IMG/VR virus record: IMGVR_UViG_3300033153_004214
Coordinates: 81,012 to 145,011 of that record
Length of the DNA: 64,000 nucleotides
Reading direction: 5' to 3' (one strand)
Source: a virus
Shown here: positions 16,801 to 24,041 of the stretch, piece after piece
How the letters are laid out: each line of letters opens with the position of its first letter
How positions within the stretch are numbered: position 1 is the stretch's first letter
Translations under genes and position numbers: made by a program
The notes under the pieces: model-generated
The model's input: the letters and a program-made list of their open reading frames with translations, nothing else
What the model was told of the DNA's origin: nothing
The model's database searches: none

Positions 16801-18037
16801 AGAATATCCTGTTGAGATTCCACAGCCGACTACTGAGTTCGACTGGAAGCGGTACAAGTTGCTTCAAGGTATCTATGTCCCAGAAGTTTATAGTGGTGGA
16901 GCGCCAGTGGCGAGCAGTGAATGGCACAAGCAAACCTTGCCAGAGGCTATAGAGGTTCTTAATAGCCTCATGCAGAATGAACAGGTCACTACAGGTAAAG
17001 TCAAGTTCTACCATGGGGAGCCTCGGCCAAACGCCCCCACAGCCGAGTTCGATGCTGAAGGTAATTTGACAGCGGCTGAAAGCGCATGGTTCAATGATAT
17101 GAATAAGTATGGTTTCATAGCCCAGTTTGGAAAGCCGATTCAGCGAAAGCTTGCTGCGGCGCACCCAACAAGGGTTCGTGAGATTGATGAGATACGCCAT
17201 AGCCGTCATGGTCAGGAGTATTGGGTTCTCATGTCACCGGGACCCAAAAGCAGGCGTGGTTATGTTTTCCTTGAGCATCAATACGCAGATCAGTGGAGTG
17301 GGGAAGGTTCCGATCCACTTGATGCTGTATCGATACGTCCTGTGGCCGGTCCTAGCGATGCAGGACGTAAAAGGGACCAGCAGGCATATGTTGATGCTTT
17401 GAACTTGATCTATAAGTCAGGTATCACACCTCTGTATGTTGATCCAGAAAAGATTGGCATAAGAGATCAGCCTGTTGCAAATTCGTCTGCATGCTTCTTT
17501 AGTGAGCCTCCAACAGAAGCCACTCGTGAACAAGTGATGACAAGAGTCTCTAAGTATGATCCCCATATTGGGGACGAGATGCTTGAGATCACACCTCTGG
17601 GTGAAGCGGTTCAGATTGCAGGACCTAGTGGTGCAACAGAGACACCCGGACATTTGAATCTGTTCCTTGGCAGGAATTTCTACCGGATTAAGAATGAGCT
17701 ACTCAAGCGGGGCTACAAAGACGAGGGTCGGTTGGGACTTGTAGATTCTTCCGCTATTCTGTCGGCTAAGGTAAGATTGCCGAATAACGAGTCAGTAGAT
17801 GGCTACATGTCTCTGATTAGCTATGAAGATGATCAGGAAAATATCGGGCACACCTTCTTGTTCCCATATCATGCTCCAGACAAGACCATTGTTGACTTCT
17901 CTGATAAGTTGGCCACCAGATATACTGGTGAGCTTCTGGATATGCTGGGTTACGAGATAGCTCTGTTTGGTGCTGGCTTTCGTGTAGATGCTGCTCCTGA
18001 AGAGTTTACCAGAGCAGTGGAGAGTAGCCTTGGGTAA
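13877..18037 (+). CDS. Giant modular protein with repeated EA-GP linkers
   Basis: 1386 residues. Residues about 100-220 contain a ParB-like unit (ILVPGG ... CDDGNHRLVVAAL). Then six EA-[V/I]-x-I-x-GP-[T/S] linkers follow, at 14570, 15029, 15818, 16253, 16658 and 17603, each leading to P-x-Q/H and a hydrophobic pair. The linkers separate alpha/beta modules of about 130-260 residues; two modules end alike (WDIKLPDEPMPE and WSVKLPTEPVPT), so they are homologous. One stretch (SILVVGLLPGQAERVRQKF) resembles a DUF2325-type nucleotide-binding fold. The frame ends CTT GGG TAA at 18037, and the next frame continues the same repeat. ATG 13877 (GGAG upstream) is preferred; GTG 13859 is possible. Confidence 0.8.
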   Translation: MADDRTLDSEAAKMLTQYEDEPTSIWLYTDMSVKDRMAWAYLAADAFKSVPFKKDMVRAFVEAMTKVTDPPETFWEQIKDKDDARANYLGQLDWDIETVPLDEIGVYPRFSSYPNEWCKGNVAETAKRITEDESHPDKKAKLLQMSEKYQTILKFLPPILVPGGILRGEQPGYELTKYTCDDGNHRLVVAALAGEKEAVCFVGKAKEHKEVPVAELEPQKAESLKLGQSLSEAVRISGPTPVSRDPRQASLLPPIDAIMLMHTIGDRLMIISGDTRDGDGCTWSGQQSIHGGILRNKYEILFRDPDTGGWFIAEFFSSTDSAADAEVILLRVHNSNNPNDAELIRNVATEFTKEGYMVGQAGPNLFVYDPNRVDRPHDWGRRQTEAVQIRGPSAARTDPRQLVLFTQQKRTLDTVLDLLRRAGWLVNDSQWGDPRSIARMYTVSTPSDYPIRFSIYTDRIFSGLVVLAHVIPFQLVGKVSENIRKAMQVLENAGFEVTEEINNRLWDIKLPDEPMPEPKAVGESTFSLKLGQSLSEKKKFKKIKGAPSILVVGLLPGQAERVRQKFRNKANLAFVVEKDVSAPIPPRADWAVGLTSFISHKQDGKVAGVYGKRYLRVIGGVSSVIAKINNILAGKPYESLPSPATLREAVNIAGPSRSQEQPGQQRFFGSSFDDMLDLLADNNWQIERDPDLERLTFVTRGYSVFPRIMYGSTVRKRNPVSIYLYARQSPGHPVTATVMSTGGFVSEHNLLEIIKLLKNSHFDATLMTSPTSTLQPAWSVKLPTEPVPTVQTEAVYIQGPTPERRDVPGQMMISPVFIGGLEVEKLTRQIESIGLVKVPEASSADTIVFTDRETGGIVKLVIQSSVGGNEVVGLMPNFDPHTVVSEIPEDEFPDIRRDHELYMRVATALQAMEDVETRSVQADELLGEAIQIAGPTPKKLDTPGQMRLGYVGGGPSIASGEYLVNLLRGVGYQQVEYPVEIPQPTTEFDWKRYKLLQGIYVPEVYSGGAPVASSEWHKQTLPEAIEVLNSLMQNEQVTTGKVKFYHGEPRPNAPTAEFDAEGNLTAAESAWFNDMNKYGFIAQFGKPIQRKLAAAHPTRVREIDEIRHSRHGQEYWVLMSPGPKSRRGYVFLEHQYADQWSGEGSDPLDAVSIRPVAGPSDAGRKRDQQAYVDALNLIYKSGITPLYVDPEKIGIRDQPVANSSACFFSEPPTEATREQVMTRVSKYDPHIGDEMLEITPLGEAVQIAGPSGATETPGHLNLFLGRNFYRIKNELLKRGYKDEGRLGLVDSSAILSAKVRLPNNESVDGYMSLISYEDDQENIGHTFLFPYHAPDKTIVDFSDKLATRYTGELLDMLGYEIALFGAGFRVDAAPEEFTRAVESSLG

Positions 18038-18560
18038 GATCATAGTCAATCTGCTCGAATCCTGCCTGCCACCATCTTCGTTTGAGGATGCGGTGGACGC
18101 TTCTGTCTCAGGGGACCAAGGTCTTGCTGCGGCCTTCGTTCAGGGTCTTGGTGAGGCTGTTCGCATTTCTGGACCCACTCCTACACCGGAGACCTCCGGG
18201 CAGCAGAAGTTGTTCAATGTGAATGCTACAATAGAAGAGATATCCGATTTGTTGGCGAAGCGTTTCAACCGGGACATATCAGGTGGTGGGGTCCTGAAAT
18301 TGTCGAAATTCCATGACCCTGAAACTGCCGGGCAGTTTTTACTGCGGCTTAACTATCAACAACCGTATTACAGGTACCCAAAATTGGAACCAGTCGCTGG
18401 TATGTATGATCCTGCGGCGGCGCGAAGAATAGATCAGAATGCATTCGCAGATGCACTTCAGTACTTGAGTGACAACAAGATTCCATGGCATCTTGTCAGG
18501 GGCGAGAACTATGCGATCATAGGAGAAGAAAAGCCATACATGGAGCAGCCACCAAGGTAG
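17988..18560 (+). CDS. Last module of the EA-GP protein in the +1 frame
   Basis: Bases 18038-18560 encode GKIIVNLLESC, PSSFEDAVDASV and GLGEAVRISGPTPTPETSG (from about 18147), the same linker as in the previous gene, then one more alpha/beta module. No start with a Shine-Dalgarno is seen between the TAA at 18035-18037 and the module, and reading GGG as GGT by a +1 slip joins the two frames. It is therefore probably the C-terminus of the giant protein, through a programmed frameshift or an extra base in the sequence. Confidence 0.6.
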   Translation: MLLLKSLPEQWRVALGKIIVNLLESCLPPSSFEDAVDASVSGDQGLAAAFVQGLGEAVRISGPTPTPETSGQQKLFNVNATIEEISDLLAKRFNRDISGGGVLKLSKFHDPETAGQFLLRLNYQQPYYRYPKLEPVAGMYDPAAARRIDQNAFADALQYLSDNKIPWHLVRGENYAIIGEEKPYMEQPPR

Positions 18561-18572
18561 CTTATTTTTGCA

Positions 18573-18600
18573 TTGTAGAAAGCAGTGGCGTTCGTATATT
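18573..18600 (+). promoter_or_regulatory. Candidate promoter
   Basis: TTGTAG and CG-TATATT (18595-18600) at 16-base spacing, in the gap before the 18635 gene. The -10 matches the phage pattern; the -35 is weak. Confidence 0.45.
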
Positions 18601-18634
18601 GTTGTGACTGGGGAAGAACTTCGGAGGGCACGAT

Positions 18635-21600
18635 ATGAAGCTGGACAAGGCAGCGGTTGCGGCGAAGATCGCGAAGTACTACCAGACCCAACTGACACAG
18701 GGTCCTGTGGATGTGGTGGTGTCCGCGTTCGAGGAAAGACCAGAAGGTGGTCATCTCGCCAAGGCGGAAGTCGCCTTCAAGACCGATGTCGAGTCGGGTA
18801 ACGCCGATAAGATCGCATTGACCATCGGCTGCAGTGACGAGGGGGTCCTCGATTGGAGTAGCGCCGTTATCGATGCGACCGGCGATGAAAAGCCCGCGCC
18901 CTCTCTCGCCGCAGCGAGCGTCGATCCTGAGGCATTCAAGGACAGGAAACCTCCTGAGAACGATGAGGTGCCGACCCCTATGCCTGCTGATGCTGCGAAG
19001 CCTGAGAAGGAGATGCCAAAGCCTGACTCAGGTGTCGAGTTTGTCACTGACGAGAAAACCGGTGGCGAAGCAACTCCAGCTGACAAGGATCACCCAGCTG
19101 CTGCGCTCGCCATGGAGTCGAAGAAGCAAAAGCGGCGTGAGGCTCGCGCGAGGGTCAAGCCAGCCGATGAGCTTGGCTGGCCGACCGGCGATGCACTCCT
19201 CGTGGACGAGAAGACGATGCCTCGCGTGCGGATCAACGAGGATGGCACTGCGGTTGATGGTGAAGGCCAGACAGCGGAAGAGGATGGCTTCAGCATTGAT
19301 GAACTCCTTGCAGACGAAGAAGCATCAGGTGAGATCGACTTCGAGTCGCTGCCTGAGTCGCAGCAGACGCAGCTTGCCGCAGCCGCGATGGCTGGTGCAG
19401 CAGCCTCTGCCGGGGTAGAGGCTCCTGCAAGTATTGTTCACCCCCTCGAAGAGTCCATGGCTCCGGCTGCTCAGGTCACCGAAGATGATGATGATGACGA
19501 CGACAAGTACGACATGGATGGTGAACTGAACGCTGGTGAGCCGAAACCAGCGGAAGAGACAGCCGCCACAGGTGCTGTAGATACTTTCATCAACAATCTG
19601 GCTGCGGACTTTGCGGACCAGAATGAGGAGACGATGCTCAAGTCCGTGGAAGCCTTCTGCTCATCTCTTGGTATCGATTGCACCGAAGACATACTTAGCA
19701 GGGCGCGGGCGGCTATTGGCGGTGGGGCCAGTGACGCTGAAGATGTGGTCGCTGCTGAGACAAGTATCGTTACTATTGATCCAGTCATTGGTCTGGCCAA
19801 CCTCGTTGGTGGTGTAGACGATGAGTTGGCTGAACCCGATGAGGAGACTGACGAAGAGGAAGACCTCATTTTCGATGAGATCGAGGACGAAGACGTTGAA
19901 GATGATATGGAGGCCGCTGCTGAGGAAGGCTGTCCTGCTCCCGGCAGTAAGATTAAGAGTAAAGGACAAGGGCGCGGTCTCGCACGTGGGCGGGGTAAAG
20001 GTCCGATAGGTGTTCCAAAGAATGAGGCTATAATAGGAAGAGGACGAGGGCTGGCCAGAGGCAGGGGTAGAGGCCCACTGGGTCGTCCTGCGCTCAATAT
20101 CAGTGACGAGGACGTTGAAGACAACAAGGCCGCAGCTACTGCGGCTGGTTGCCCCGCTCCCGGTAGCAAAATCAGAAGCAAAGGCAAGGGCAGAGGTCTC
20201 GCACGAGGTAGGGGTAAAGGCCCTGTTGGTGTGCCTGTCAAAGAAGACAAGTCCAGCGGTTCTTCAGAGGAGGAAACCGCGCACGTGGAGGAGAGTGTCA
20301 TGCGGAACTCTATGGTTGTCCGTCTTGGTGAGACCGCGAGTGTGAGGGGTATCGCTGAGGCGATCCACGAGCGGTTCCCTGAACTGAAGTACGTTATCCT
20401 TGAAGCAGAGGATGGCGAGGGGAGGCAGTTGCTGTTCAACGTCGATCCCGAATGGGACCTCGACGCCACAGTGAATCAGGTCAACGAGGCGCTGCAGGCC
20501 AAGGTGCTTCTGGCCGATGCGACGGCTGGTCCTGAACTGACCGAGGACGAGGTCGCGTCCTACAGCTTCGGTCTTGCTGGCGGTTCGCAGGGCATCGGCA
20601 TGGACAAGGAAGGCTATCAGGGTCAGAAGAACCCGACCACGCAGAAGGACCCGAACTATGGCGAGAAGAACACCTCGCCCGGCCCCAAGAACCTCAGCGG
20701 CACGCCTGAAGGTGAGCAGGGTGGAGCGCAGGCTGCGGGTACCCAGCCTACCAAGGGTGATAAGAAGAAGCAGCAGAAGGTTGGCCCTTCCACGAATGAT
20801 AGCGGCACTGACGGTTCGCCCGGCCCCAAAAAGCTCGCCAAGGTCAAGAAGGACGAGTATGGTGGTTCGGGCAACAAGTCCGGTGCCAAGAAGGCCAAGG
20901 AGTCCTTCGAGGACGCGATGACCACGTTCCTCACTGAGACCGTTGTTACGCATCTCAAGGAGCAGAACCCGTTCGCTGTCGAGGCGGAAGAGGAAGAAGA
21001 AGCCGACAGCGTCGATGCTGATGTCGCTGCGGAGATGGGTGCCGAGGAAGCCGACTACGGTGCCGAGTTCGCGGAGGCTCCTGACCTTGACCCTGTGATT
21101 ATCTCGATGGTGCAGGCGCAGGCCGACCACAGCCTTGAAGCCGCTCACGAGGTTGCCGAAGCCTACTTCTCAGAACAGGGCATGGAGTACAGCGATGACA
21201 TGCGCTCGAAAGTGGAAGAAATCTTCAAGTCCTTCAGTGAGCCTGCAGTTGCTGCTGAGGAGGAGGAAGCCGAGGAAGAGGTCGTGGTCGATGAGCCTGA
21301 GGCTGAGGGTGGCGAGGCCGTCGAGGTGGAGACCGAGGCTCGGGGCATGGAGTACGAGTCGATTGCCCGTAAGGTCCTTGGTGACGAACTCTACGAGAAG
21401 ATGATCTCGGCCAAGAAGCGCCTCAAGCAGGAGACCATGGAGGCCGTCGCGGATGACGAGAAGCTGACGCAGCGCATCCGCGAGCGTGTCGAGAAGGTCC
21501 TGAATGAGGAGTCGGGTGCCGGGTCCGTCATCACGCAGAAGGACCATAGTGGCCATCCTGACTCATGGCAGCGTGTTCAGATGAAGGCGGGAACCCGCAC

Positions 21601-22204
21601 CAAGACCGGTAAGATCAAGCCCAATGTGAAGTTCAAGGGCAAGGTCCGCGTGGTCTGGGATGACGGGCATGAAGAGTTCATCGAGCCGAGCAAGCTTAAC
21701 AACGTCGCTGGCAAGAAGAAGGCCGGTGGTGAGCAGGCGAAGGTGGGTGGCGATAAGGCCCCTCAGATGTCCACAAAGGAATGGGGAGGTAAGAAGGGGC
21801 TGGAGTCGATCCAGCGCGAGAGCGAGCAGCGTAGGCGTCTCGACACTGCCGTGGAGCACCTTGTACACGGCGGCAAGTTCCCTGAGAGCGAACTCATCGA
21901 GGTGCTCATCGAGCGGGCTGACGAATTCAAGGCTCCTCTCAAGGGTCTCGAAGAAGATGCTGAGGAGACCGAGGAAGAGGAGACCAAGCTCGAAGAGTCG
22001 AAGAAGGATGAGAAGGCTCCTGTCACCGAAGACGAAGACGGTGAAGAGGAGGGTGAGCTTTCCGAGGAGGAACTCGAAGAGATGGCTGAGGCCCTCCTTG
22101 ATGACGAGGAGTTCACCATCATCTCTGAGGACATGGATGGGGGCGAAGAAGAGTTCAGCGTGACCCTTACCGAAGACGAGATGTCGGAAGTCGAGGACGA
22201 GTAG
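18635..22204 (+). CDS. Very acidic 1189-residue protein with GRG repeats
   Basis: Long Asp/Glu-rich disordered segments alternate with a few folded parts. Two near-identical units (GCPAPGSKI, then RGLARGRGKGP) and one shorter one (RGLARGRGRGPLGRP), at 19929-20240, form a basic island. About residues 555-620 look like a small alpha/beta domain. KESFEDAMTTFLTE repeats the F-E motif of neighbouring genes. Near residue 1000, KFKGKVRVVWDDGHEEF looks SH3/Tudor-like. It could be an internal head protein, a scaffold-like filler or a DNA-condensing protein; the sequence does not decide. ATG 18635 has GGAGGG upstream. Confidence 0.75.
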   Translation: MKLDKAAVAAKIAKYYQTQLTQGPVDVVVSAFEERPEGGHLAKAEVAFKTDVESGNADKIALTIGCSDEGVLDWSSAVIDATGDEKPAPSLAAASVDPEAFKDRKPPENDEVPTPMPADAAKPEKEMPKPDSGVEFVTDEKTGGEATPADKDHPAAALAMESKKQKRREARARVKPADELGWPTGDALLVDEKTMPRVRINEDGTAVDGEGQTAEEDGFSIDELLADEEASGEIDFESLPESQQTQLAAAAMAGAAASAGVEAPASIVHPLEESMAPAAQVTEDDDDDDDKYDMDGELNAGEPKPAEETAATGAVDTFINNLAADFADQNEETMLKSVEAFCSSLGIDCTEDILSRARAAIGGGASDAEDVVAAETSIVTIDPVIGLANLVGGVDDELAEPDEETDEEEDLIFDEIEDEDVEDDMEAAAEEGCPAPGSKIKSKGQGRGLARGRGKGPIGVPKNEAIIGRGRGLARGRGRGPLGRPALNISDEDVEDNKAAATAAGCPAPGSKIRSKGKGRGLARGRGKGPVGVPVKEDKSSGSSEEETAHVEESVMRNSMVVRLGETASVRGIAEAIHERFPELKYVILEAEDGEGRQLLFNVDPEWDLDATVNQVNEALQAKVLLADATAGPELTEDEVASYSFGLAGGSQGIGMDKEGYQGQKNPTTQKDPNYGEKNTSPGPKNLSGTPEGEQGGAQAAGTQPTKGDKKKQQKVGPSTNDSGTDGSPGPKKLAKVKKDEYGGSGNKSGAKKAKESFEDAMTTFLTETVVTHLKEQNPFAVEAEEEEEADSVDADVAAEMGAEEADYGAEFAEAPDLDPVIISMVQAQADHSLEAAHEVAEAYFSEQGMEYSDDMRSKVEEIFKSFSEPAVAAEEEEAEEEVVVDEPEAEGGEAVEVETEARGMEYESIARKVLGDELYEKMISAKKRLKQETMEAVADDEKLTQRIRERVEKVLNEESGAGSVITQKDHSGHPDSWQRVQMKAGTRTKTGKIKPNVKFKGKVRVVWDDGHEEFIEPSKLNNVAGKKKAGGEQAKVGGDKAPQMSTKEWGGKKGLESIQRESEQRRRLDTAVEHLVHGGKFPESELIEVLIERADEFKAPLKGLEEDAEETEEEETKLEESKKDEKAPVTEDEDGEEEGELSEEELEEMAEALLDDEEFTIISEDMDGGEEEFSVTLTEDEMSEVEDE

Positions 22205-22217
22205 TCAACTATTAATT

Positions 22218-22246
22218 CTGTATCAATTAGTATTTATTTGATACAG
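22218..22246 (+). other. Hairpin before the 22257 gene
   Basis: CTGTATCAA (22218-22226) pairs perfectly with TTGATACAG (22238-22246) over an 11-base AT loop. The Shine-Dalgarno GGGGAGAAG follows at once. No U-tract follows, so control of translation or mRNA stability is more likely than termination. Confidence 0.55.
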
Positions 22247-22256
22247 GGGAGAAGAC

Positions 22257-24008
22257 ATGAAAGATCACGTGGATAGCCCAGAGGTCGATGTCCTCATCGA
22301 GGGCAAGCGTCGGTTCGATGAGGTCATAGCTGACATTCCCATCGACCAGTCTTCTCGTGTCTACATGGTCCGCGTCAAGGATGGGATGGTTGACGATCAG
22401 GGCTGGATCACCGTTGACGAGGCTCGCAGGAAGAACGCTCTTGACCGTCGCAGATATGGCAAGACCATCAACCGCTACTTCAACAACAAGGACTTCGCAG
22501 GAGCCTACATCGATGACTCTACCGGTGCCGGTGAAGCAATGGGTCCTGAGATGCCCGGTGGGGAAATGGCTGGACCTCCTGATGTTGGTGGTACGCCCGA
22601 TCTTCCTGAGGACCCGGCTCTTGCCGGTGGCCCTCAGGGCGGTGGCGAAGCACCTCCGCCAATGGAGCCGTTCGATCCCAGTATGCCACCACCTCCTGAA
22701 GAGGCAGGGCTTCCGGGTACGGACGAGTTTCCTGAGCCGATGCCGGGTGGTGTGCTCGATACGATGGGGGAGGAGCCGGGTCTTGGTGACGAGTTCAGCG
22801 ACGACCTTGATGACGAGTTTAGCGACGACCTTGGTGACGAAGAGGACCTCTTTGGCGCGGGTGACGAACTAGGCGATATTATCTCCGGCGAGGAAGTAGA
22901 AGAAGAAGAGCCTTTCGAATTAGAAGTTCCTCGCCGCATCAGACTCGTTCCTGTCAAGGAATCAAAGGAGTCTTTTGAAAATCTCGTGGAGGACACGCTC
23001 CTTGAGATGTCGAACAGCACGGCTGCAGAGACATGGGCGCAGGGTGGCAGACTTCCACCGGGTCGGTTGGTTGGCGACCGGAGAAGGGCTGCACTTGCGT
23101 TCACTGACAACCGTGCGTATTCCTACGGTCTCCCTATCGCGCAGATCGATAGGGAGAACAATGTAGCTCGTGTTCACTCCGGCACGAGGCCAAGTGGGTA
23201 CCGATACTCCATGACGACCACCAGCCACATCGAGATTGTGAATAATGCGCTCCACATGGCTGGGATCGAAACAGAGACGGCTGAGTTCGAGCATCCTGAG
23301 GGTGAGCATTTCGCTATGCCTAGCATGAGCATGGACATAGGAGGTTTGCGCTCCTATCAGGATGTGGAGGCTCCTGAGCTTCCGGTCGCGCAGCGACGTG
23401 AGATGCCACGGTACCGGCGTCCTCGCAGCCTGCAGTTGGGTCTACCGATTGGAGAATCACAGAAGGAAGCCTTCAAGGACGCTTGGATCACGACTGAGCA
23501 GATGGAGAACATCTGCTCTGACTGTGCCAAGCAGATGAAGGAATCGAAGATCACCCGCGTTCGCGCCGATGTGTTCCTCCTTGGCGAGAAGAGTGAGCGG
23601 GACACCAAGGCATCCGGGGGTGACGGTTGGCCCAAGAAGGTGAAGAAGGGCCGCTTCACTGAGTGGTGCCGCAGGAACGGCTTCGAGGGCGGTGCCAGTG
23701 TGGCATGTGCCAAGAAGGCCATGGATTCGGACGACGCCTCCGTGCGTGGAATGGCCTCTTTCTATATGAACACTGTCAAGCCGGGCGGCAAGACTGCCAG
23801 CGCGGTGGGTGACAAGGAGGAGTCGATGCAGATCAAGGACACGAGCGAAGAGGGCGTCATGGAGGCCCTGATGGATGGGGACATCTCTGCTGCAGAGGCT
23901 GCGGAGATGTTGGAGAAGTGCAAGGTTCCACCCCAGTTCAAGTCGAAGCTGGACAACAAGGCGGCGAAGGTCAAGCGTGCCAAGAAGAATGCAACCGACA
24001 AGAAGTAG
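22257..24008 (+). CDS. Putative virion protein with Pro/Gly/Asp-rich region and F-E motif
   Basis: 583 residues. Residues about 90-220 are a low-complexity Pro, Gly and Asp/Glu region. KESFENLVEDTLLEM (about 22961) is a copy of the recurring F-E-x-L-V motif. The later part has a small Cys-containing helical domain (GRFTEWCRRNGFEGGASVAC, then SVRGMASFYMN), a pattern common in proteins of large phages. The C-terminus is helical and Lys-rich. A structural or head-internal role is inferred from motif and neighbours. Confidence 0.7.
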   Translation: MKDHVDSPEVDVLIEGKRRFDEVIADIPIDQSSRVYMVRVKDGMVDDQGWITVDEARRKNALDRRRYGKTINRYFNNKDFAGAYIDDSTGAGEAMGPEMPGGEMAGPPDVGGTPDLPEDPALAGGPQGGGEAPPPMEPFDPSMPPPPEEAGLPGTDEFPEPMPGGVLDTMGEEPGLGDEFSDDLDDEFSDDLGDEEDLFGAGDELGDIISGEEVEEEEPFELEVPRRIRLVPVKESKESFENLVEDTLLEMSNSTAAETWAQGGRLPPGRLVGDRRRAALAFTDNRAYSYGLPIAQIDRENNVARVHSGTRPSGYRYSMTTTSHIEIVNNALHMAGIETETAEFEHPEGEHFAMPSMSMDIGGLRSYQDVEAPELPVAQRREMPRYRRPRSLQLGLPIGESQKEAFKDAWITTEQMENICSDCAKQMKESKITRVRADVFLLGEKSERDTKASGGDGWPKKVKKGRFTEWCRRNGFEGGASVACAKKAMDSDDASVRGMASFYMNTVKPGGKTASAVGDKEESMQIKDTSEEGVMEALMDGDISAAEAAEMLEKCKVPPQFKSKLDNKAAKVKRAKKNATDKK

Positions 24009-24041
24009 TACCCCCTCACCCGCCTGTTAGGGGAACCGGGC

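Noticed and set aside
19471-20469. Ser/Pro-rich reverse-strand frame of 332 codons
   Set aside because: It is the antisense of the Asp/Glu-rich 18635 gene, which always yields Ser/Leu/Pro-rich shadows.
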